Program-made: the position numbers and the translations under genes
In this document: piece after piece, positions 6,896 through 14,001 of the stretch
How positions within the stretch are numbered: position 1 is the stretch's first letter
How the letters are laid out: the number at the start of each line of letters is the position of its first letter
Notes under the pieces: generated by a model
What the model was told of the DNA's origin: nothing
The model's database searches: none
The model's input: only the letters and a program-made list of their open reading frames with translations
Assembly (NCBI GenBank): GCA_035647455.1
Contig: DASRNI010000030.1
Coordinates: 1 to 14,186, forward strand
Length of the DNA: 14,186 bases
Direction of reading: 5' to 3'
Origin: UBA1361 sp035647455
Lineage (GTDB): Bacteria; Bacillota_I; Bacilli_A; RFN20; CAG-826

Positions 6896-7015
6896 GCTGA
6901 ACAAGAAAGTGGAAAGTAGAAGCCCCCGCTTCTCACCAGACTTACATTGTAGGTTGGTCAACGTCACGCTTAATATAGTGATATGGTGCGGGTCTTCTCT
7001 TGACCCGTATTTTTG
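6896..7015 (+). promoter_or_regulatory. L20-type autoregulatory leader of infC-rpmI-rplT
   Basis: In Bacillota the infC-rpmI-rplT mRNA leader is bound by ribosomal protein L20, which promotes premature termination. The pieces are here: a hairpin AGAAGC-CCCC-GCTTCT (6918-6933), the stretch TTGTAGGTTGGTCAACGTCA (6947-6966), which resembles L20 leaders as I remember them, and a terminator at 6987-7015. CCCGC (6925-6929) can also pair with GCGGG (6988-6992), which would break the terminator and serve as antiterminator. The family call comes from position and motif memory; the alternative pairing is inference. Confidence 0.8.
6987..7015 (+). terminator. attenuator terminator in the infC leader
   Basis: CGGGTC (6989-6994) pairs with GACCCG (7002-7007), extended outward by T-A and G-T pairs, with loop TTCTCTT and a following TATTTTTG. 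It lies about 9 bases before the infC ribosome binding site, as expected for transcriptional attenuation. Confidence 0.85.
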
Positions 7016-7023
7016 TTTCAAAA

Positions 7024-7040
7024 AGGAGGAAAAGCTTATC
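7024..7040 (+). promoter_or_regulatory. ribosome binding site and AUC start codon of infC
   Basis: AGGAGG (7024-7029) is followed after 8 bases by ATC (7038-7040), in frame with infC. No ATG, GTG or TTG lies at a workable distance. IF3 genes characteristically use AUU or AUC starts so that IF3 itself limits their translation, and this fits that rule. Confidence 0.88.
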
Positions 7041-7586
7041 AGTAACCGTTATGATCGCCGGCGCCCAAATCGCCCTGTCGAATTAGTAAACGACAAAATC
7101 CCATTTCCCGAAGTTCGTGTCATTGGCCCCGATGGCCAGCAACTTGGCATTATGAAAACGCGGGAAGCAGTTGACTTAGCAACGTTTGAGTACGAACTCG
7201 ACTTGTTCTGTGTTAACCCGAATGGCAAACCACCTGTTTGCCGGATGATGAATTACTCAAAGTATCGTTTTGAACAACAAAAACGTGCTCGTGAGCAACG
7301 TCAAAGACAAAAAACAATTGAGTTAAAAGAGATTCGTCTCACCCCCTCAATTCAACAACACGACTTAGAGACAAAAGCGCGTAAAGCAATTGAGTTTCTC
7401 AAAGCCGGGGATAAAGTTAAAGTTTCAGTTCGCTATCGTGGCCGCCAAATGGCGCACATTGATGTCGGTGAAAGAACGCTTGAACGCTTTATTGAATTTT
7501 GTAGCGAATACGGAACAGCCGAGAAGAAAGCATCGCTCGACAATCGCGTCCTCTCCACTGTTTTAGCATCAAAAGTAAAAAAATAG
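7038..7586 (+). CDS. infC: translation initiation factor IF-3
   Basis: IF-3 binds the 30S subunit, keeps it apart from 50S and checks the start codon and initiator tRNA. With the AUC start the product has 182 residues, normal for the family. The N-terminal domain holds FPEVRVIGPDGQQLGIM (23-39) and PPVCRMMNYSKYRFEQQ (65-81), followed by a basic linker helix rich in Arg and Gln (about 82-92). The C-terminal domain has KEIRLTP (96-102) and GDKVKVSVRYRGRQM (124-138). A TTG-started reading at 6861 would run through the promoter and leader and is wrong. It is the first gene of the operon, 12 nt before rpmI, and is controlled by the L20 leader and probably by its own product through the start codon. 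Confidence 0.96.
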   Translation: MSNRYDRRRPNRPVELVNDKIPFPEVRVIGPDGQQLGIMKTREAVDLATFEYELDLFCVNPNGKPPVCRMMNYSKYRFEQQKRAREQRQRQKTIELKEIRLTPSIQQHDLETKARKAIEFLKAGDKVKVSVRYRGRQMAHIDVGERTLERFIEFCSEYGTAEKKASLDNRVLSTVLASKVKK

Positions 7587-7598
7587 GAGGGATTTTTC

Positions 7599-7793
7599 AT
7601 GCCAAAGATGAAAAGTAAAAGTGCGGTAACAAAGCGCGTTAAACGCACAAAAAGCGGCAAGTTACTTCGAAGTGCAGCTTACACTTCACACCTTGCACCA
7701 CGCAAAACAACAAAGCAAAAACGACAACTTAGAAAGCAACGTTTAGTGAGTAAGAGCGACGAAAAACGCTATACCCACTTAATTCAAAAATAG
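7599..7793 (+). CDS. rpmI: 50S ribosomal protein L35
   Basis: L35 is a small basic protein of the large ribosomal subunit. The 64 residues match the family length and begin MPKMKSKSAVTKRVKRTKSG, the L35 signature start, with SHL (30-32) and the KQKRQLRKQRLVS segment (39-51) near the middle to C-terminus. AGGAGG precedes the ATG closely. It sits in the standard infC-rpmI-rplT order, 9 nt before rplT, and stops at TAG. Confidence 0.97.
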   Translation: MPKMKSKSAVTKRVKRTKSGKLLRSAAYTSHLAPRKTTKQKRQLRKQRLVSKSDEKRYTHLIQK

Positions 7794-7802
7794 GAGGAAG
7801 TT

Positions 7803-8162
7803 ATGGCAAGAGTAACAAGTTCAGTTCAAAAACGTCGACGTCATAAACGCGTCCTTAAACAAGCTAAAGGTTATTTTGGCTCAAAGAGTTTATTATTTAG
7901 AACCGCTAATGAACAAGTAATGCGCAGTCATCGCTACGCATATATTCACCGTCGTACGCGTAAACGTGAATTCCGTAAATTATGGATTAAACGAATTAAC
8001 GCTGGCTGCCGGATGAATGATATTAGTTATAGTCAATTTATGCACGGTTTAAAACTTGCAAACATTGATATTAACCGCAAAATGCTCAGCGAAATGGCGA
8101 TTCATGACTATGATGCATTTAGTGATTTAACGAAAGTCGCGAAAAAAGCACTCGCTAAATAA
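7803..8162 (+). CDS. rplT: 50S ribosomal protein L20
   Basis: L20 is an early-binding 23S rRNA protein needed for 50S assembly, and in Bacillota it also represses this operon by binding the leader. The 119 residues are the usual length. The basic N-terminal extension (MARVTSSVQKRRRHKRVLKQ) and GYFGSKSLLFRTA (23-35) are family signatures, followed by the globular part with REFRKLWIKRINA (55-67). AGGAGG lies 5 bases upstream of the ATG. It is the last gene of the operon; a clear terminator follows at 8189. Confidence 0.98.
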   Translation: MARVTSSVQKRRRHKRVLKQAKGYFGSKSLLFRTANEQVMRSHRYAYIHRRTRKREFRKLWIKRINAGCRMNDISYSQFMHGLKLANIDINRKMLSEMAIHDYDAFSDLTKVAKKALAK

Positions 8163-8188
8163 GTTAAACTAACGTTTCTTTACGAATT

Positions 8189-8217
8189 AAACCTAAGATT
8201 TATCTTAGGTTTTTTTA
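8189..8217 (+). terminator. intrinsic terminator of infC-rpmI-rplT
   Basis: AACCTAAGA (8190-8198) and TCTTAGGTT (8203-8211) form a 9-bp stem with loop TTTA, running into a run of T. It starts 27 bases after the rplT stop. Confidence 0.92.
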
Positions 8218-8245
8218 TTTGTGCAAAAGAAAGTCCTATTTGCTA

Positions 8246-8274
8246 TTCTCATTCGTTTTTCGTTTTGTTAAAAT
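8246..8274 (+). promoter_or_regulatory. promoter of the lipoprotein gene pair
   Basis: TTCTCA (8246-8251, four of six consensus bases), a 17-bp spacer and extended -10 TGtTAAAAT (hexamer 8269-8274). Transcription would start near 8281. GAGGT (8295-8299) serves as ribosome binding site 4 bases before the ATG at 8304. Confidence 0.5.
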
Positions 8275-8303
8275 AAAATTATCAAACAACCTGCGAGGTA
8301 ACA

Positions 8304-9122
8304 ATGAAAAAGAAAATGAGTGCTGTTTTGCTATTTACACTTTCCGCTTTCCTTTTGACAAGCTGTCGTGAGTTTTTCGGTGGGTTTTTCGAGAAACTTT
8401 TCGGGGGCGAAGATAGCAGCGTAACAACTGATGATATTCCCGCACTAATTAGCAGTACGTTGTGGGGTCATGCGCTAACTTTTGGCGAATCAAACGCTAA
8501 TTCCGTCCATGCAGACGGTACTTCAACATACAACTACTTTGCGAATGAGTATAATCTTTATTTAGACGCTTTTAAAGCTGAATATAACGTATACGAAGCA
8601 GGATTTGTTAATAAAAACGAGTTAAGTGCGTATCATAAAAACGCCGTAACTTACGTTTATAGTAAAGTGGGATCGGCGATTGAATGGCAAACGTACGCAG
8701 AAAGTGACCGTACAGTGTTCAGCGACTTATACCGTGATAACTATAGTACACCATTAGCGCGTTCAGTTAGTCAGTTTCATAGTTACTTAAGCAGTTTCAA
8801 GGCAATGACTGCTGATACGAAACTTGCGCAAGTCCGTACTGCGTATATAGAATCGTATCCTGATGCAACAGTTAGCGTTACCTTTAATAAAACTGCTGGC
8901 GTTTTTAAGCTTGAAGAATCAGTCACTAACGATCCGCACGATGATAAGCTTTATATTCGCAAAATTTACGAACTTGAGATTAAAGACGGACGACCGCGTA
9001 TGTATCAACATAGTATTAAAGAACATTCATCAACAAGACGCGATGAAAGCGATGTTAAATACTGGTTTACATATAAAGACCAATTACCCGTTTATCCTGG
9101 CCCGTTTTATGCGAGTAGTTAG
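8304..9122 (+). CDS. predicted lipoprotein, paralogue of the next gene
   Basis: I do not recognise the family. The 272-residue product starts with a basic n-region (MKKK), a hydrophobic core and the lipobox LLTSC, so Cys21 should be lipidated and the mature protein held on the outer face of the membrane. A stretch of aromatic and glycine residues (REFFGGFFEKLFGG, 22-35) follows the cysteine. The rest is soluble, rich in Tyr, Ser and charged residues, with no further membrane segment and no catalytic motif I can name. It ends in YPGPFY plus three residues. The next gene has the same length class, the same TTD-x-PAL entry after the signal, WG, a Phe-x-Ala-Glu-Tyr segment and the same YPGPFY ending, so the two look like a tandem duplication. 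It stops at TAG, 33 nt before its partner. Confidence 0.85.
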   Translation: MKKKMSAVLLFTLSAFLLTSCREFFGGFFEKLFGGEDSSVTTDDIPALISSTLWGHALTFGESNANSVHADGTSTYNYFANEYNLYLDAFKAEYNVYEAGFVNKNELSAYHKNAVTYVYSKVGSAIEWQTYAESDRTVFSDLYRDNYSTPLARSVSQFHSYLSSFKAMTADTKLAQVRTAYIESYPDATVSVTFNKTAGVFKLEESVTNDPHDDKLYIRKIYELEIKDGRPRMYQHSIKEHSSTRRDESDVKYWFTYKDQLPVYPGPFYASS

Positions 9123-9155
9123 AAAGTTAAAATTAACAAGTTTTAGGAGGTACTG

Positions 9156-9932
9156 ATGAACAATAAAATGAAGGTGGGGTTATTTCTTTTCCTACCGCTC
9201 TTATTAATGAGCTGTGAAAGCCGAAGAAATTTAACAACGGATATCGTCCCCGCTTTAAGAGAACGTGAGACTTGGGGTGTGGCACAATCCTTTTCGGTTA
9301 ATAATTCAACATCGATTACAGAAAACGATCAAGAAAGTTTAACGATGACGGCCAATTTTTTCGAGCGTTATGAAAACGGCTTTACGGCCGAATATATCAC
9401 TAAAGAAGTTGATCAATCTTACGTAACACAGCTCTTTCATGCGTATACAGCGGAATTAATGACTTATAAGTTCGATCCAAATGAGGGCGATTGGGAAGTG
9501 CTTGTTGACCCCTTAAAAGGGGTTTACGAAATTCTTTATAACGAACATTTCGTGACGAACTTAACCGCAGTTGAAGATGAGTTTATCTATGGGTATGACG
9601 ACTTCATTGCGCGCGGCAGTAAGAAAGGACTTGCGGCTACAGTTAATGAATACAAAAGCACAATGCCAAATGCGAAAATAAGCGCGACACTCAAAAGAGA
9701 TAGCACCGGTGGCTATCGCATTGAAGAACGGGTTAGTGATTTTAAGCTTGATCCTACTTTTTACATTAAAAATGATTACTACTTAAAACTTAGTAATCGT
9801 AAACCTGATACGTTAAGTTACCATTTAGAATCTGGTAATTCGAAGAAAATTTCGGTCATTAAATTGCAATTTACTTTTTATTATGAGTCTACTTTACAAG
9901 AGTACCCGGGACCATTTTATGAAGTGACCTAA
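9156..9932 (+). CDS. predicted lipoprotein, paralogue of the preceding gene
   Basis: A 258-residue protein with lipobox LLMSC, so Cys20 is the expected lipidation site. Like its neighbour it enters the mature part with LTTDIVPAL (26-34) and WG (40-41), has FTAEY (75-79), an RIEERVSD and FYIKNDYYLKL region (about 188-210), and ends with YPGPFYEVT. I estimate low overall identity by eye, with the ends best conserved, so the duplication is old or the proteins have diverged in function. AGGAGG lies 6 bases before the ATG. It is probably cotranscribed with the upstream gene. It converges on thiI with only 9 bases between the two stop codons, and no terminator is visible there. Function is unknown. 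Confidence 0.85.
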   Translation: MNNKMKVGLFLFLPLLLMSCESRRNLTTDIVPALRERETWGVAQSFSVNNSTSITENDQESLTMTANFFERYENGFTAEYITKEVDQSYVTQLFHAYTAELMTYKFDPNEGDWEVLVDPLKGVYEILYNEHFVTNLTAVEDEFIYGYDDFIARGSKKGLAATVNEYKSTMPNAKISATLKRDSTGGYRIEERVSDFKLDPTFYIKNDYYLKLSNRKPDTLSYHLESGNSKKISVIKLQFTFYYESTLQEYPGPFYEVT

Positions 9933-9941
9933 AGTTCTTCG

Positions 9942-11117
9942 TTAAAGTAACGGGTCAACTTCAATTTTAATAACTTCTCGAAGAGTTTCTTCAATTGCTT
10001 TTTTAATGAGCGAAGCGTAGTCAAAATTGCTTTCGTAACTCTCGGCAAGATGTTCGCGCGGCTTTGTGACTGGATTAGTATTAGGGAAGATCGTGCACAT
10101 ATCTTCGTAAGGTAAGATTGAAATCTTATACGTATCAATCTTTTTCGCAATGTTCACAATATCAACTTTATCAAGCGTCGCAAGCGGACGAATAATCGGT
10201 ACGTTTGTCACGCTATTAATGACGGCAAGTGATTCGAGTGTTTGACTTGCAACTTGGCCGAGCGATTCACCAGTAACAAGCGCCTTTGCCCGGCGCTTTT
10301 TCATCACTTCGCTACTGATCCGCATCATCATACGGCGAATAATTGTAATTGCGTAACTTTCGGGGACGTATTTATAAATTTCGAGCTGAAGTTCAGTAAA
10401 CGGGACCGTATGCAAAACGATTTCGGCTTGGTAAACATTTAGTTTACGGAGCAAACTTTTAATTTTATCGATTACTTCTTTACTTGTGTATGGTGGCGAG
10501 GCAAAATGAATTGCTTCAAGCTTGATCCCGCGGCGGAGGGTTAAGAAACCGGCAACAGGCGAATCAATCCCGCCCGAAAGGAGTAATAACGCTTTCCCCG
10601 CACTCCCAAGCGGATAGCCACCAAGACCATCGTGCTGTTTTGTAATAAAAAACATTTCGTCATGTAATATTTGCACACGGAGAAAATAGTCCGGCGTATG
10701 AATATTAACTTTGAGCGGCGTGTTTTTTAATAAGTTTGTTGCAATATGGCGGTTTATTTGATCACTATTAAGCGGGAAACTTTTGTCTTTCCGCCGCGTT
10801 ACAACTTTAAAAGTCTTGATCGGCATTTCGCGAACAATCTTTAAAATAACTTTGTTTAAGTACTCTAAGTCTGGGGCAACACTTACGACTTCACTAATTA
10901 GTTTGAGCCCACTAATGTTTTGCAAGGCTTCAATAATCAGCGGTTTCTCGTCTAAACTAAAGTTTGTAACCGTCATACTATCATGCTTGACGTTTAAGTC
11001 TAACCTGAACGCTTTTAATGTATGGATGACATTTTGTTCAAGTTGACGAATAAAATCACGGCGGTTTTTCTTTTTTAAAAAGAGTTCACCGTAATGGAGT
11101 AATAATTTAATTTCCAT
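9942..11117 (-). CDS. thiI: tRNA 4-thiouridine sulfurtransferase ThiI
   Basis: ThiI adenylates uridine 8 of tRNA and replaces its oxygen with sulfur taken from a cysteine desulfurase; in some bacteria it also serves thiamine synthesis. The 391-residue protein has an N-terminal ferredoxin-like and THUMP region (about 1-165), then the PP-loop ATPase domain with SGGIDSPVAG (181-190), VTGESLGQVASQT (281-293) and PYEDMCTIF (336-344). Cys341 matches the conserved cysteine of the AANH domain. There is no C-terminal rhodanese domain, as in Bacillus ThiI and unlike the longer E. coli protein, so sulfur transfer must use internal or partner cysteines. The ATG lies inside the end of iscS (11-base overlap) and lacks a clear ribosome binding site, pointing to translational coupling. 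Confidence 0.95.
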   Translation of the reverse strand: MEIKLLLHYGELFLKKKNRRDFIRQLEQNVIHTLKAFRLDLNVKHDSMTVTNFSLDEKPLIIEALQNISGLKLISEVVSVAPDLEYLNKVILKIVREMPIKTFKVVTRRKDKSFPLNSDQINRHIATNLLKNTPLKVNIHTPDYFLRVQILHDEMFFITKQHDGLGGYPLGSAGKALLLLSGGIDSPVAGFLTLRRGIKLEAIHFASPPYTSKEVIDKIKSLLRKLNVYQAEIVLHTVPFTELQLEIYKYVPESYAITIIRRMMMRISSEVMKKRRAKALVTGESLGQVASQTLESLAVINSVTNVPIIRPLATLDKVDIVNIAKKIDTYKISILPYEDMCTIFPNTNPVTKPREHLAESYESNFDYASLIKKAIEETLREVIKIEVDPLL

Positions 11118-12240
11118 AGCGTACTTCTTTCATGAGTTTTTCAAGTGTCTTAATAAAAAGCTCAACTTCACTTATTTCGTTATATATACTAAAACTAACG
11201 CGAATTGTATTAAGTGCGCGATCAATATCATGCGTCATCGCAAAGACAGTTGGACTCATTGCATTCGTTTTATCACTACATGCACTTGTTGTTGATATCA
11301 TAATTCCCACATCACTTAAGGCGTTTTGAATAATTGCCGCCTTATGTTTTTTAAGACTAAAATTAACAATGAACGGATTAGTTAAGGAACTATTAACCGT
11401 GTAGAATTCGGGATGCGCGACTAAGTAGTTCGTTAACCGTGTGGCAAGTTTTGTCACTTTCGCTGTTTCATCACGCAGATTTTCGTGCATTAACCGAATT
11501 GTTTTACTCAGTGTAATATTGGCCGGCGCGTTAATTGTGCCGCTTCTAAAGCCGTGCTCTTGTCCACCACCAAAGGTGACTGGTGTTAAAGTAATGTGCT
11601 TTTTAACAACGAGTGCGCCGAGTCCTTTAAGACCATGCAGTTTATGGCTTGAAAGACTAAAAGCATCAAGCAAATCATAATTAAGTTTAATCTTACCAAC
11701 TGCTTGTGTTACATCACTATGAAACAGTGTATGCGGCATTCTGCGGACTAATTCGCTAATTTTCGCTAAATCGTTAATTACTCCGGTTTCATTATTAACA
11801 GCAATAATGCTCACAAGAATCGTATCTTTTGTTAAGGCGCTTTCAAGTTCTTGCAAATTAACTCTGCCATCGCTATTTAAGGCAATATCAACAATTTCCG
11901 CGCCGAAGCGTTCGGCCAAGTGATAACACGAATTACGAACACTTGAATGTTCACCTTTACTAATAATGATCTTTTTACCACGCGAACTATAATGGCCAAA
12001 AGCCCCAAAAAGAATTAAGTTGTTTGCTTCTGTTGCCCCACTTGTAAAAATAAGTTTCGCCTTTGTAACACCGAGTTGCTTTTTAATTTCTTTGCGCGCT
12101 TTTAACAGTAAATTATTCACTTTGAGCGCTGCAGCGTGGCTATTACTTGGATTAGCGTAATATTCACGCAGTAAAAATTCGTAAGTCTTTAAAACTTCGG
12201 GGTTAATTTTCGTTGTACTAGCGTTATCAAAATAAATCAT
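11107..12240 (-). CDS. iscS: cysteine desulfurase, IscS/NifS type
   Basis: This PLP enzyme takes sulfur from cysteine and holds it as a persulfide for transfer, here most likely to ThiI next door. The 377 residues start with MIYFDNASTT, typical of NifS-like enzymes. TSGATEANN (66-74) and EHSS with His98 form part of the cofactor site, HSDVTQ (174-179) holds Asp176 and Gln179, SSHKLHGLKG (197-206) contains the PLP lysine Lys200, and FRSGT (231-235) binds substrate. Cys321 in TSACSDKTNAMSP is the sulfur-carrying cysteine on the mobile loop. Its ATG shares one base with the ezrA stop (TAATG) and no Shine-Dalgarno sequence is visible. The pairing with thiI points to the dedicated desulfurase of the ezrA-nifZ-thiI order of Bacillus rather than the SUF-system enzyme. 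Confidence 0.94.
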   Translation of the reverse strand: MIYFDNASTTKINPEVLKTYEFLLREYYANPSNSHAAALKVNNLLLKARKEIKKQLGVTKAKLIFTSGATEANNLILFGAFGHYSSRGKKIIISKGEHSSVRNSCYHLAERFGAEIVDIALNSDGRVNLQELESALTKDTILVSIIAVNNETGVINDLAKISELVRRMPHTLFHSDVTQAVGKIKLNYDLLDAFSLSSHKLHGLKGLGALVVKKHITLTPVTFGGGQEHGFRSGTINAPANITLSKTIRLMHENLRDETAKVTKLATRLTNYLVAHPEFYTVNSSLTNPFIVNFSLKKHKAAIIQNALSDVGIMISTTSACSDKTNAMSPTVFAMTHDIDRALNTIRVSFSIYNEISEVELFIKTLEKLMKEVRYGN

Positions 12241-13952
12241 TATTTGCGGTTACGATATTTCGTTAATTGCTCCATCGTGTTTTCATAAGTCGTTTTGAAT
12301 TGGCCTTTTAAAAACCGTTGTTCTTCATCAATTAAGCGGTTATGGAGTTCACTAAACTGGGCCCGGTAGCTATTTAAACTGACAATTGCTTCTTCGGCAA
12401 GTTCGGCAAACTTAATATCTTCAATAATCGTATCTTCCAAGCGACTTGCTAGTTTGCGGAGTTCATTCGTTAAAAGTTCGACTTGCGTAACTTCAATTGG
12501 CCGCTGGCGGACAAGGACGTTAATTTCACTAATCATCATATAGCCACTTGTAAAGTCTTCATCAAACATTTGCGTATAACTATCAACATCAAGTTCACGG
12601 AGCATAATTTCTAATTCTTTAAAGCGCGTAAATAAAATCCGGCAAATCGCGTGACCATCTTCGACAATAAAACGGAGCGATTCGATATGTTGCTGGAATT
12701 CTTTCAGTACTTCATTAACTTTGACGCTTTCTTGTTCAAGTTGCATCACTTTTTCAACAAGAACGGTGTACGGCTGCTTCGTTGCACTATGTAAGAAACT
12801 ATCAAGCGTTCGTTTTACCGTCATCATACTGTTAACAAGGTTCTTTGCTTGTTCAAGCTTTTGTTCGTACTTCGGATTAATAATATAAAACTCTTTAATT
12901 TGCGGCATCCGGTTTACGAGACGGATATATTGCTGTTCGAGTTCATTAACGCGCATGTATGTTGCGTCGTACTGTTCAGTAAATTCACGTTGTTTTGCGC
13001 TTTCGAGTGCGAAGTTTGTTTCTAAGTTCGTAATTTTCGCACTCATCGCGTTGAGCGCTTTTTCAACTCCACGCGTTTCAAAACGAATTAATTGCGTTTT
13101 GATTTCGGCGAGTTTTTCTTGGAACTTTTCGATTTCTTGATTAACCCGTAAATGGTGGAGCGGAATGTTTTGCGTTAAAGCTTCTTCGTAAACTTCTTGG
13201 AGCTTGACAATTTTTTCCGGAATTAAGACCGTTGTTTTTATGACTAAAAGCGGGAGTACATCAAGTGCCTTCTCGAGTTCATGATTAAAAGCGCGGATCC
13301 GTTCAAGGTAAGTTCTCGCTTCGTCGTAATACGCGCCATTAAGCGCGTCATCATAATCTTTAAAAAGAACATCGAGCTGCGTGAAGATTTTTTCAAAGCT
13401 CGGCGCGAGTAGTTCTAAGTCTTTCGCTTGTTCTGTATATGAATATTTAATATTGCGTAACTTCTCTTTATCGGCGACACTATCTTCACGAATCTCGGCT
13501 TCTGGTTTAATCATATTGACGAGATCTTTGTTAAGCGCCATAACTTTACGTTCGTAGTCTAAAATTATTGCGCGCTGTTCGCCGAGAACAAGTTTAAACT
13601 CTTTATTACCAGCGACGAGTGCTTCGTTTAAAAGTTGAATCGCGCGTCCCGCTTTTTTATCATCTTCATCACGCAGCTTTAAGTAACGAACGTAGAAATC
13701 TTCATAGTACGGTCGCATCAGTAAATTAATATCACTAATTGCTTCAATTCGGCGGATGTAATTTAAGTCTTCGCCAAGGAGTAAACCTTGAACGTAAGAA
13801 TACTTAATTGAGAGCGAATTTAAGAGTTTTTTGTTTTTGCGTCCGGCAAACGCAAATTTGGAAAGTAAAAAAATAAGGACGCCAAGGAGTAATAAACCAA
13901 AGACGATCCACATTGCTATACTAATAATATCGATTGTTTGTGCAAGTATCAT
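12240..13952 (-). CDS. ezrA: septation ring formation regulator EzrA
   Basis: EzrA is a membrane-anchored regulator of FtsZ-ring assembly in Bacillota, keeping extra rings from forming and helping constriction at the septum. The 570-residue length matches the family (about 560-575). One N-terminal transmembrane helix (about 7-31) is followed by a basic stop (GRKNKK) and then almost wholly alpha-helical, charged coiled-coil sequence, consistent with the spectrin-like repeats. Near the C-terminus NSYR (527-530) aligns by eye with the NRYR of the B. subtilis QNR patch, with the glutamine and first arginine not kept. AGGTGG lies 6 bases before the ATG and a -10 TATAAT just upstream. It heads the ezrA-iscS-thiI operon. 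The call rests on topology, length and conserved gene order more than on a sequence motif. Confidence 0.88.
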   Translation of the reverse strand: MILAQTIDIISIAMWIVFGLLLLGVLIFLLSKFAFAGRKNKKLLNSLSIKYSYVQGLLLGEDLNYIRRIEAISDINLLMRPYYEDFYVRYLKLRDEDDKKAGRAIQLLNEALVAGNKEFKLVLGEQRAIILDYERKVMALNKDLVNMIKPEAEIREDSVADKEKLRNIKYSYTEQAKDLELLAPSFEKIFTQLDVLFKDYDDALNGAYYDEARTYLERIRAFNHELEKALDVLPLLVIKTTVLIPEKIVKLQEVYEEALTQNIPLHHLRVNQEIEKFQEKLAEIKTQLIRFETRGVEKALNAMSAKITNLETNFALESAKQREFTEQYDATYMRVNELEQQYIRLVNRMPQIKEFYIINPKYEQKLEQAKNLVNSMMTVKRTLDSFLHSATKQPYTVLVEKVMQLEQESVKVNEVLKEFQQHIESLRFIVEDGHAICRILFTRFKELEIMLRELDVDSYTQMFDEDFTSGYMMISEINVLVRQRPIEVTQVELLTNELRKLASRLEDTIIEDIKFAELAEEAIVSLNSYRAQFSELHNRLIDEEQRFLKGQFKTTYENTMEQLTKYRNRK

Positions 13953-13965
13953 AATAAGCCACCTA

Positions 13966-14001
13966 TTGTATAATTATACAATTTTTTCTGTTTTTTTGAA
14001 A
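13966..14001 (-). promoter_or_regulatory. ezrA-iscS-thiI promoter, with a perfect palindrome over the -10
   Basis: On the minus strand a perfect -10 TATAAT (13978-13973) lies 17 bp from a weak -35 TTTCAA (14001-13996). Transcription would start near 13966, just before the AGGTGG ribosome binding site (13964-13959). The -10 is embedded in TTGTATAATTATACAA (13966-13981), a 16-bp perfect inverted repeat that could be an operator, or may simply reflect the AT-rich -10. Confidence 0.6.

Noticed and set aside
6861..7037. N-terminal extension of IF-3 from the TTG at 6861
   Set aside because: The TTG is the -35 box of the promoter and the frame runs through the leader and terminator; the conserved protein starts at 7038.
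8863..9156. 97-residue + frame overlapping the first lipoprotein
   Set aside because: It is out of frame within a gene that has a clear signal peptide and paralogue, has no ribosome binding site, and its product looks like an unstructured shadow translation.
13969..13974. Rightward promoter from the TATAAT of the palindrome
   Set aside because: No -35-like hexamer lies 16-18 bp upstream on the + strand; the nearest (TTGTGC) is 25 bp away.
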